From the NCBI GenBank assembly GCA_023055425.1, contig JALGPY010000005.1, positions 8,829,501 to 8,893,500 of the forward strand: a DNA stretch of 64,000 bases, written 5' to 3'. A program made the position numbers and the translations under genes. Source of the stretch: Linanthus parryae (taxonomy: Eukaryota > Streptophyta > Magnoliopsida > Ericales > Polemoniaceae). This document shows positions 54,860 through 64,000 of this stretch, one piece after another. How positions within the stretch are numbered: position 1 is the stretch's first letter; each line of letters begins with the position of its first letter. Below the pieces are notes generated by a model, which was not told the DNA's origin, did not search any database, and saw nothing but the letters and a program-made list of their open reading frames with translations.

Positions 54860-55324
54860 ATGGGAGCATACGACCTAAACCAGCGCAATCAACCTCGCCG
54901 CAACCCCTCTTCAAACCCTAACCCTAAGCAATCAAACCAAAATCGGAATAGATATCCTCAGAAGAAGAAGACGATGAACACCACCACCAACAAGAGCAGA
55001 CACACGGCCGCAGAATTTAATCCGGCGAAGAAGCTAGTTTTGGGGGAGGTGAAGATCTTAAAACGCGGCGAAGATCTGAACGTGTTCTCGAAGGCGGAGA
55101 AGAAGGCGGCGGACGATTTGGTGGTTGCGACGGTGGTTCCGGCGAGTCCGGAGCCGGTGAAGGTACCTAGACAGGGTTGGGTGGAGGATTCATACGCCGG
55201 ATCGGCGATCTACTCTTCACCGTCGCCGAGGTCGTTGCCGTTGCCGTCGTTCTTCATGAAGAAGACGAAGACGCTGTTCGATGCGTCGAACGAGCTCCAG
55301 CGTCTTCTTCGACTCGAGTTGTGA
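54860..55324 (+). CDS. small proline-rich plant protein with SPSPRSLPLPSFF motif
   Basis: A 154-residue intronless frame. The start at 54860 (MGAYDLNQRNQPRR) is preferred over the upstream in-frame ATG at 54731 because the decayed paralogue at 60018 conserves it exactly (MGAYDLNQRN) and the preceding residues look like untranslated leader. An Asn/Gln/Pro-rich N-terminus with basic KKK and NKSRHT patches precedes KKLVLGEVKILKRGEDL (about 57-73). The C-terminal part has SAIYSSPSPRSLPLPSFFMK (about 115-134) and FDASNELQRLLRLEL. The proline motif resembles those of plant PNRC-like proteins linked to mRNA decapping; that functional link is inference. Its 3' region is duplicated downstream. Confidence 0.75.
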   Translation: MGAYDLNQRNQPRRNPSSNPNPKQSNQNRNRYPQKKKTMNTTTNKSRHTAAEFNPAKKLVLGEVKILKRGEDLNVFSKAEKKAADDLVVATVVPASPEPVKVPRQGWVEDSYAGSAIYSSPSPRSLPLPSFFMKKTKTLFDASNELQRLLRLEL

Positions 55325-56952
55325 TGAAAGTTTGTGTGGAGTTTGCTCTGGTTTGGTGCTCTTTCCCTTTATCTTTTCAACGGGAATAGAGTATGACGGA
55401 GTGACTTCTTATGAATTAATTATGAATTAAGCTTCTGTGTATAGTATAAACTGCGCAGATTAGGGTTATGGTGGAGTCTAGTTTCGTTGTTCATGTTGTT
55501 GAAGTAGTACATGGTTTTGAGATTTGATAGTTAGTATAGCTTAATCAAGATTACAGAGGAAATGGTGTATCCAGGATACTGTTTTGTATCTGGTGTTTCT
55601 GAATCTAATGTAATCAGCTTTTGATTTTAATGAGAAGTATTAAGTTTTGGTAAGCTCTGTTTGAATTGATATTTTTCAGATTGTAGTTTGTAGCAATTTC
55701 TGCAATTGCCTTCAAGAGTTTCGAACTGAACAAGTACATGAACAATCTACTGGAGTTTCAAATTGAACAAGTGCATGAACAATCTACTGGAATTGAACAA
55801 GTACATAAACATGGGTTTTCAATTTTTTCAAAGACTCCTCAGCTGCAGGGTGACGAGCTCTCTGTCCAGTTCTATTAACCTTTGAAGACTTGCTGCCAAT
55901 CTTTGTGATTATCTGTGGAAGACTGTCTCCAAGAGCATGAGGCCAGGGGAGTCTTACTCTTCTCCCATACTAAATGAAATTATAATTATGTTAGGTTGCC
56001 TCTGTTAGTTACTACTAACTAAATGTTGTTTAGTTGCAGATTAAGGGAAGACTTTTATGTTATGCTCTGGCAATTTGACTAGTATTGGAGTTGATTGGAG
56101 ATGAAAGGTTGGTATTTGATTTTAATCTTTGAAAATGTCTAATCACTCTCGCCTTCATTGGAAGGAAGGATATGTTCCACTAGTTTCTGTTAAATAACCA
56201 TACGTTCCCAATATCATAACTTTCAAAGACTACTCAGCTGCAGGGTGTCAATCTGTCCAGTTTTTTTATCCGACGGATTCATCAACCTTTGAAGACTTGT
56301 CTCCAAGAGCCTTGAGACCAGGGGAAGTCTTATACAATCTCATAAATGAAATTACAGTGTATATTAGGTTGCTCCAGTTATTTCCTAACTAAATGTTGTT
56401 TGGTTGCAGATTAAGGGATGACTTTAATGTTATGCTCTGGCAATTTGACATTGGAGTTGAGTGGAGCTGAAAGGTTGGTATCTGATGGTCTTCATTGGAT
56501 GGAAGGATATGTTCCACTAACATATTTTAAATAACTGCACATTTCTGCTATTGGCCTTGTAGTCTATCTAAAGATGAAGTTGTTGCTAAATAATGTGATA
56601 TAGATTAGGTCAAGGTTCGAGTTTCCTACTAAGTGCCTAGTTGGGGATTGATTTGTTTATACTTGTTCATGTGTTTGAATTGTTCTATCACGAAGGTGTG
56701 ACAGTTGTGCTAACCTCATAGTAACAGTGAGACATCGTTTCATCTTCAGTTTCTGTTCCCAGGCATTGGCAATTTTCTACATGGTGGCTTAACTCTTCAC
56801 CCATAATGAATTTTACTTTGGCACTGCCGTCATCATTGTTGCTAGATGTGGTAGGAGTTGCATTCTCTTTGAAATGCTAAATTTTAAATTCTTCTTGGTT
56901 AGTTTGTGCTTTTTAGCTTCGAAGTTGACCTGTTGGAATATCCACTAAGCTT
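55325..56952. other. 3' region of the proline-rich gene with internal duplication
   Basis: Non-coding. A block of about 390 bp is present twice in tandem, around 55830-56215 and 56220-56540, sharing CTCAGCTGCAGGGTG, AACCTTTGAAGACTTG and GGAAGGATATGTTCCACTA. Parts recur near 63405-63705, showing that the whole neighbourhood has been duplicated. Confidence 0.6.
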
Positions 56953-56957
56953 GGGAT

Positions 56958-57736
56958 TAATAGTAGTAGGACTAATTTGTAATTAGTTTAGGACCAAATT
57001 TGTAAGGAGGTTGTCTCTCGTCGCAGCATTCTTTATGGGAAATAGTTGGCGTTCATATATTTGGAAGGGATTCGGTCCGGACATCTTTGAGCTGTTATGT
57101 TGAGAAAATGGACGTGAGCCTGATACGATTGAACAAGCGCAAGGATGCAGTTAGTTAAAGCTACCAAGTTGAGGCCTGATGGACGGAATTTCATTCCTTC
57201 ACATTTTTCCCGATGTTCTCATATCATCATGAACTTGTCCTAGAATGACAACTATTTCGACATAAAGTGTTCCAAGAATAGTTGGCTTGACAATGCTGCT
57301 GCGACTCCGTGGCTATAGCTTGGTCTGAGCAAGGGATTCGTACTAACACAGTAACCACACACCGATAGCTAAGCGCATGTTGCATTCATACAATCGTGAA
57401 TTTTTTGATTACTCCAAGACCAAAATTATGTGGTGTGCTCTTACTTGTACGATTAAACAATGTTGGCATGGCATATCGTCTAGCAAAAGGTGCCTTCCTT
57501 GAGCATTTCCAGTGGGATGTTGAAAATGATAGTATTTTTGTTCATTCCATGCATTGATATGTAACACCTCAAAAAATATGGAATGTCTTCGCCTGAAAAA
57601 AAAAAAAAAAAAAAAATTTAGGTGATGAAATCTTTCCGTGCCTTCTTTATTGATTAGTCACCTTTAAATATGTAATTTACAACAATAATTACAAATTTGG
57701 TCCTAAACTAATTACAAATTAGTCCTACTACTATTA
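56958..57736. mobile_element. 779-bp element with perfect 48-bp inverted termini
   Basis: The left terminus 56958-57005 (TAATAGTAGTAGGACTAATT...) and right terminus 57689-57736 are perfect inverted copies over 48 bp. GGGAT flanks both sides (56953-56957 and 57737-57741). The paralogous block near 60775-60815 lacks the element, confirming insertion. The interior holds LINE-like plus-strand sequence, including a plausible RNase H C-terminus (AYRLAKGAFLEHFQWDVEND, about 57460-57540), and an A run at 57598-57616. Superfamily unclear. Confidence 0.75.
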
Positions 57737-57741
57737 GGGAT

Positions 57742-58171
57742 CCCATCAGGGTTAGCCAACCGGTAAATGAGAGCTGAGTTGAATGGTAAATCTCATATCA
57801 CGAATTGGACCCTAGCGTGGTACAACTGACTTCGGTGGTTTTGTATCGATGTACGATAGTCTATTCTTTATAGGTCAGACCCAGTTAGCAGTTTTGCATC
57901 AAGAAAAAGAATGCTTTTACCAGTGAGGTTGTGTGTGGCCAACATTCTTTAATGTAGTTATTTGCGTGATTATATGACATCAAAAGAACTACAGAAGGTT
58001 GTCAAGACAGGTAAGCTATGATTAGTTTTGTAGAGAGATGTGAGGATCTCTTTAGTTTTTTTTTGGTAACTTATGATATCCTTAGCTGTCACTTACTGAA
58101 AGTATGAATTCATAGAATCTGGTCATAGTTGTTACTTTGGTTTCGTGGTGTCTTAGCAGTTAGCATAATTA
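57742..58171. other. duplicated non-coding block A1, left part
   Basis: TCAGGGTTAGCCAACCGGTA onward matches 60803 onward over several hundred bases with scattered differences. No gene recognised. Confidence 0.55.
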
Positions 58172-58617
58172 GGGCTAGTTTGGGAATGCTGTGGCGGTGG
58201 TGGAAAGCTGCTGTGTGTAAACACAGTAGAAAGTTGCTGTGAGTTCTTGATAAAATGTTGTTTGGTAAATATTACGTAAAAGCTGATGTGAAATATTGAT
58301 ATAGTAATTTTGTGTTTGGTAAAATCAACTGTGAAGTTGCTGTGAGAGGGTAAAATGACAAAAATATATGACACATGTCATTTTCGGAAAGATAACTATT
58401 GATATTTTAAAAAATTGTGAGGTCAAAATCGGTTATAGATAAATTAATCAAAAGCACTTTCTGGAAAAGCATCTCCCCCCTTGCTTCCTGAAAACTGCTG
58501 TGGGACAGCAGAAACTGTCCGGAAAAGCAGAAATTTTATTTTTACCAAACGCACTAAAACTGCTTCTGCTGTCGAAAAGCAGCTGTGCTGGCAGCAGAAG
58601 CATTCCCAAACTCACCC
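58172..58617. mobile_element. PIF/Harbinger-like MITE, copy 2
   Basis: 446 bp, ends GGGCTAGTTTGGGAATGC and CATTCCCAAACTCACCC, flanked by TTA (58169-58171, 58618-58620). Reverse orientation relative to 7249-7742 and without the 54-bp duplication. The paralogous block keeps an empty TTA site near 61160. Confidence 0.85.
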
Positions 58618-60017
58618 TTAGTACCCCTGCAGGGAATAATTTGGAGCTGGTTTTGGTAGCGGAGAACATAGTTAATGATTATTGGAAGGAAGCGTATCCT
58701 AAAGGAAAGCTCATTCTTTCTTTCCATCAATTCATTTTTCCTCTGAACTGTGTTGCAGGTTTTGATGTATAATGTCGATTTTAGTTGAATACGAGATGGA
58801 TTCGTGGGACTTTAAGTGTGCTGTTGAATCCTTCCTATCTCCGCCTAAGTTATAAGTTCTAACAGAGGATATCTTCTTAATAGTTCTCCAATCAAATCAT
58901 GTCTTCTGGGGTTTCTACTGCAGCATCACCAGGGGTTGAATAGTTTATATTGTTTTTAGGGCATGTTGATTCATTTGGATATTCTCTTATCATTTTGATG
59001 GTCCCTAGTTTGAAAATTGTGTTATTGTTCTTTGCGCCCTTGGAGCCCTCATCGAGGAGAGCTATCTTGATCAGTCGCCTCAAGGAGCATTGATGGAGTC
59101 TTAGATTCTCACTCAAATTAATAAACTGTGGACTGTCAGACTTCTGTGGTTTCTTCAATATGTATAATTTGTTTAGGTGTTTCACCAGGGGAGATGAGAC
59201 TATCCAGAAGCAAGCATTGTTACTGACACTGGACCCTTTACTGATCCTTTATTCCTCTCTTTTCATCTGCGTTGGTCAATCTGTTGGGGTGGAAGAGAGT
59301 TTTTTAAACTAGCCTCCAGCATATACGCTGGGGATTTCAGGCGTAGGTTGAGATGTGATTTGGCCTTGTGAGTTGGTTGATGAAAGGAAAAAGTCCAAGG
59401 TGTCCCAGCACCTATGATTTCGGGCTTATGTTCGGAGGGGGAAAAGAAGCGGGATCAGATTGAAGCACTCTTGCATTTATTGCCACCGCACTGTCATCTC
59501 CTAAGGAGCTACTCTCTCCTTCACAATTTGTTCATATTCCTTTCCTATTTGGGATGTCCCAAACTTGTGTCCAATTTCCGAAACATCAATATTAGTACTC
59601 TATTGAAATTTGAGTTTTAAAAATGGGTTCAAGTTAGAATAATCTTTTTACAAGAAGACAAAGGGTAATCTAGACTTTATCTTCGTCAAGTGCTTGACAT
59701 TTGTGCAAATTCAAACGGGACAAACAAATTGGGACGGAGAGAGTAGGTAGCTACATATTAATGATTTCCTTCTTGTAAAGGCTCGGTTGGAGTTCAAGTC
59801 AGCTGATTGTTGGTTCATGATTTTGATGCAAACCCAAATCAGTTAAAACTTTATTCAATAAAACTCACCCAATTACAGAGATTAGAAGAAAAGAATAGGT
59901 ATAAGAAGAAAGCATGGGCGCCCCTCCCGAGACCTAATCCCATAAAACCAGCCTTCTGTAGGCTGCTTTGCTTGCCCCTCCTGAAACATAATTCCAGAGA
60001 ACAGCTTCAGACCTTTC
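58618..60017. other. duplicated block A1, right part, no gene recognised
   Basis: Pairs with 61165-61930: shared landmarks are GTTCTCCAATCAAATCATG (58882) with GTGCTCCAATCAAAGCATG (61453), and GATCAGATTGAAGCACTCTT (59452) with GATCAGATTGAAGCACTATT (61711). Short frames are not conserved between copies, so non-coding or long decayed. Confidence 0.5.
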
Positions 60018-60473
60018 ATGGGAGCTTATGACCTAAATCAGCGCAATCATCCTCGCTGAAACTCCAATGTAAACCATAACCCTATGCCAGTCCACCAACA
60101 ATTGGAAGAGATATCCCAAGAAGAAGATCAACGACAACAGCGGCACCAGCAAGAGCAAACACACAGCAGCAGATGACAATTCTGCCAGAAAGCTAGTTTT
60201 GGGGGAGGTGAAGATACTGAAGCGCATCTAGGATCTGACTGTTTTAAGAAGCTGGAGGCTGATGATCCGAATCATTTGAAGGTGATGGTGCCAATGGCGG
60301 TTCTGGCGACACCAGAGCCGGTAAAGATACCGAAACAGGCATGGGTTGAGGATTTATTTATTCTTCTCCGTCGTTGCTATTCTTGTCTCTACCTGGTTTC
60401 TTCATTAAAAAGACAATAGCGCTTCTGGATGCTTCGAATGAGCTACATGTCTTCTTTGCATTGAGAGTTGTGA
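60018..60473 (+). pseudogene. decayed paralogue of the proline-rich gene at 54860
   Basis: Keeps the start MGAYDLNQRNHPR but then meets a TGA. KLVLGEVKILKR survives, as do diverged equivalents of the C-terminal LPSFFMKK (LPGFFIKK) and DASNELQ (DASNELH) segments, separated by stops and frame changes. Identity with 54860-55324 extends into the 3' flank (TTTTCAACGGGAA, GACGGAGTGA). A tandem duplicate that lost function. Confidence 0.8.
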
Positions 60474-62904
60474 CAGTTTCTGAGAAGTTTGTGTGGTATC
60501 CTAATGATAAATCTTATTGGTTTTCCCTCTTCTCTTTTCAACGGGAAATGTATGACGGAGTGATCCGTTACGAGCTTTCTGTTTGTGTCTTCCTTTGCCA
60601 GGCACTGTTAATTTTCATACCAAGTGATGGATCCCTCGGTGATGAGAATGTCTTCACTCTTACTGAATTTTGTTTTGGACTGCCATCGTCATTGCTGGGA
60701 GTATTTGGTGTGGTAAATTAGAAGCAGTGGCTTCTTCTGGTTAGTTTTTGTTCTTTTACCTTCCGAAAAAACCTTTTGGAATATTCGGTAAGGTTCTGAA
60801 CCTATCAGGGTTGGCAGCTGGTAAAGGGGAGTTTGGATGAATCATGAATGATAAACCTCATATACCTCAAGCTGGACTCTTGCATCATGCAACTCTGTCT
60901 TTGGTGGTTTCACATAATCGGAAGGAAGAATGATCTTAGGTGAGCTGCTGTGTGGCTAGCAGTGGAGTATATTTTATAATATATCTCCACGCCTAAAATT
61001 CATATGAAGCTAAAAGGACATAATTTTGTCAATACAGGTAATCTATCATTAGTTTGGTAAAGAGAAGCGAAGAATCTCCTTAGCTTTCAATAACTGATGG
61101 ATGTGAACTTATATAATCTGGCTGTGGTTGTTATTTGAGTTTCGTGGCGTCTTGCCATTATTAGGAGCCACATAGGGAGGAATTTTTGACTGGTTCCATA
61201 GTGGGAGGTAGCCGAAGTAGAAGGTTGTTGAAGAGTGTTATTTGGCAGGAAACATATCCAAAAATGAGGCAAGCTCCTCCTTTCCATATATTCATTTTTC
61301 TTTGAACTTTCTTGCAGTCTATAGTGTATAGTAATGGCGTGTATTTTGTGAAGTTTAGTTGCTGTTGAGTCCTACCGCACTTGTCCCTTCCCCATAGGTT
61401 AAAGCCATTATATTTTGAGGATATCTTATTGGAAGTAGATCTTTTTGGCAGTGCTCCAATCAAAGCATGACTTGTGGGGCTTCTAGTGCAACATAAACAT
61501 GGCTTGGCGGCGACCTGGTGAAAGAGTTTACATGCCGAGTACGTTGGAGAGTAGCTCAAGCCACATTCAGTCCAATCCTCCCTGAACCGAAAAATTCAGG
61601 CTTAGGTTGAGGTTTTGTTTGGTTAGCTTATGAGCTGGTTGAAGTCCGAGGTTATACTGTAGTCCTTTATATTTTCCTATTTTCAGCTCTGGAGGGAGAG
61701 AAAAAAGCTTGATCAGATTGAAGCACTATTGCATTTATTACCACCACACTGCTATCCCCTAAGAGCTACAAATGCTATTCTTTCCTTGAATTGCAATGCT
61801 CAGATGGAAACTAGTAAAATTTAAGAAAAAATAATATCAGGTCGAAACAATGTTGTGCTTTTAACTAACTATTCATAAGTAGCTACTGAATAATGATCTC
61901 CTGAACTTGGGCTGCTCGGTTGGAGAACTAGTAAGTTGATCGTTGGGTCCGGATTTCTTGACTTGAAATATTCCATTTGAGTTTCTGCATCTGGCGGTAA
62001 GCTTTCGGTTTCACAAAGCTGGCAGCAGCCCAAAATATTGGGTTGTAGAGGCGAATAGATATGTCTCCTTCTTTGGCTGTAAGGATAAGGAGTGATCTGT
62101 TGGAGCCTGGTTTTAACTTGCTGCTTTGACATTTATTCTTAACCTGTCAGCTGCAATTGTGAAATAATACCAGATGGTGTCGGTCTCCAGGCATTTCCAT
62201 GGAGATGTTATTACTCAATCAATGAGTGTTTTGACTACATATTTTCTTATTAGGTTAGTCAAGCTTTTGCAAGCCTTTTATTCGTCATGATAAGGTCTTT
62301 TTTTGTTGCTTGTTCTCGCCTTTCGTGTTTTCCGGGTGAAATGTAGTTATTCTTCTGATATGAAGGTATTCCCTGCAGGATATTTTTGTGATTACTTGCT
62401 AGGACCAACTGACTGGAAAATAGGCCCTCCACTTAAATGGTGGTTTGGTGAAACTGCAGCAAACATCATTATACAGCTTTTCTGATGTCAACTTTCTGTT
62501 GATGGTAATTCTTCTTCTCCATATGTCATAATAGGTTTTGTTAGTTGTGCAAGTTGCGTGGTGGAGTTGGATAATGCATCATAAACTGTGTAAATATTTG
62601 TACATTTTAGGATGAGATAATGTATCTTATTTCTCGGAGTTAGTATTCTGTAATGTGTGATGAATAAATATTGTTTGTACTACTAGGTGTTAAATTAAAT
62701 GAGAAAACATGATAATAATTCATACGTTAGATAACACAAGTTTACATCGTCTAAACAAGTAGTAAATAGTCTATAAATATGTTCCATATACAAAGACGAG
62801 GTTTTAGTTGTGTTTTGTTACATTTGTGACGTTTTTTTAAAATTCACGCATACGATTCCCGTTTTCCGTTACAGCCTCTCCGTTACGGGCCAATTTCGTT
62901 AGTC
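60474..62904. other. duplicated non-coding region (3' flank and block A2)
   Basis: 60474-60720 matches 63000-63130 and 63898-64000 in parts. 60800-61930 is block A2, paralogous to 57742-59830. From about 62160 to 62900 the DNA is AT-rich and unique. No gene recognised; an 87-codon minus-strand frame (61869-62132) is not conserved. Confidence 0.5.
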
Positions 62905-64000
62905 ATGGAGCTACAGTTCTTCTTTGCCTGGAGTTGTGACAGCTTCTGAGAAGTTTATGTGGCACCCGAACGGTTACTCTTGTTGATGCTTTTTCCCTCT
63001 TATCTTTGCAATGGGAAATGTCTGACGGAGTGACTCGTTATGAACCTTCTGTTTATGTCTTTCTCTGTATAGTTCGGACTGCAGATTAGGGTTTCTTGGG
63101 AAGTGGGTGGACTTTAGTTTCTTTGTTCGTGTCTGTTAAAGTACGTGACTACATGATCAAGGTTTGATAAATCAGCTGGAACTTGCGGAAGAGCTGGTGT
63201 GGCTATGGTACTTTGGTATCTGGTGTTTCTGAATCTAATGTAATTCAGATTTTAAAGAGTATTCAAAATTTGGTACTTGATCTTTTTGCATTGATTTTTT
63301 TCTTCTGTAGTGTAGTTTGTAGCAGTTTTACCATTTGCCCTGAAGATATCAAATTGAACAAACTTAACACTCTCAAAGTTCGGTTTCTGTAGAATGTGTT
63401 ATAGCTTTCAAGATTCCTCGGCTACAGGATATCACTTCTCTGCTCATGCTAGTTGCTTTGGTTCTTAGTTGTCTGTTTCATAAGGAGATATGGAAGACAT
63501 GTCCTTAACAAGATTTAAGACAGGAGTCGTCCTTTATATGTTACTTTAGCCCTCGTGATATTCTACTAACTTGTATTTCCCATGCAGGTTACCCGATGTT
63601 TTTTTAGATTCATGTCCTGGAAGCTTGTCTAGTTTTCAATCTGTGATCACACTAATACTCATTTAAAGGAAGGATATGTTTCCCCCAGCTTGTTTTAAAT
63701 ACCCTTATGTCAAGCTATTGGCTTAGTAGTTATTTTAGGAATGGAGTTCTTTCTTAGTTTTGTGATCTAGATCAATTTCTCCTACTATTGCCTTGTATAC
63801 GGAATAGTAAGGGAATGACTGGTTTATGTGCTTGTCTATTTTGAAGGTACAGCAATTGTGACAACCACATAACAGGAAAACATTCAGTTTCCTCTGCCAG
63901 GCACTGTTAATATTCATGCCAAGTGATGGATCCTGCTCTGATGAGAATGTCTTCACTCTTACTGAATTTTGTTTTGGACTGCCATCGTTGTTGCTGGGAG
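62905..64000 (+). repeat. third copy of the proline-rich gene's 3' region
   Basis: Starts with CATGGAGCTACAGTTCTTCT, matching the last codons of the gene at about 55290, and continues with TGACGGAGTGACTCGTTATG and GCAGATTAGGGTT. At 63898 onward it matches 60600-60710 closely (CAAGTGATGGATCC, AATGTCTTCACTCTTACTGA). The coding part upstream is missing, so this is a partial duplicate running off the window. Confidence 0.7.

Overview
This is nuclear DNA from a flowering plant, most likely a eudicot. Genes have introns with GT/AG borders, intergenic DNA is AT-rich, and most of the window is plant transposable elements and their decay products: LTR retrotransposons, LINE remnants, and many MITEs (small non-autonomous DNA transposons with terminal inverted repeats, TIRs). 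The species cannot be named from the sequence.

Genes that look intact are few. The 5' end of a probable plastid-targeted protein runs off the left edge (1-289, minus). A small intronless plant protein lies at 12586-13047 (minus) with its own TATA box. A complete five-exon ALG14 gene, encoding the ER membrane subunit of the UDP-GlcNAc transferase of N-glycan synthesis, lies at 37920-39180 (plus). A short proline-rich protein with an SPSPRSLPLPSFF motif lies at 54860-55324 (plus), followed by a decayed paralogue (60018-60473) and further copies of its 3' region (62905 to the right edge). A four-exon 11S globulin (legumin) gene at 40825-44247 (minus) is a pseudogene with three in-frame nonsense codons. 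A transposon remnant sits in each of its three introns and another just upstream of its TATA box.

Retrotransposons, left to right: (1) a young gag-only element of 5.07 kb (1336-6405) with equal 823-bp LTRs and a perfect 5-bp target duplication; (2) a LINE 3' remnant (18702-19595); (3) a chromovirus 3' end with LTR (20300-21284); (4) an 11.55-kb tandem element (21905-33457, minus strand) with three LTRs and two internal regions at an exact 4900-bp period, one tRNA-Asp-type primer site per internal region, and one shared CAACT target duplication; (5) a second LINE remnant (34975-36365); (6) a second chromovirus 3' end with LTR (46317-47608). Element 4 lacks pol and each internal region encodes the same 382-residue protein with two variant zinc knuckles. 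Its LTRs carry an array of GATC-NNNN-GATC palindromes.

Element 4 sits inside one copy of an unrecognised gene family. At least four broken copies of that family lie in the window (21335-21899 plus 33463-33660; 47755-47930; 48285-49000; 49335-51077). One is split by a 753-bp hAT-like element and one is fused to an LTR tail. The blocks at 20.3-21.9 kb and 46.3-47.9 kb share the same order (chromovirus end, LTR, short common flank, reversed gene fragment), so they probably arose by segmental duplication.

The right-hand 10 kb is a tandemly duplicated gene neighbourhood in which paralogous empty sites confirm two transposon insertions, including a 779-bp element with perfect 48-bp inverted termini that encloses LINE-like sequence.
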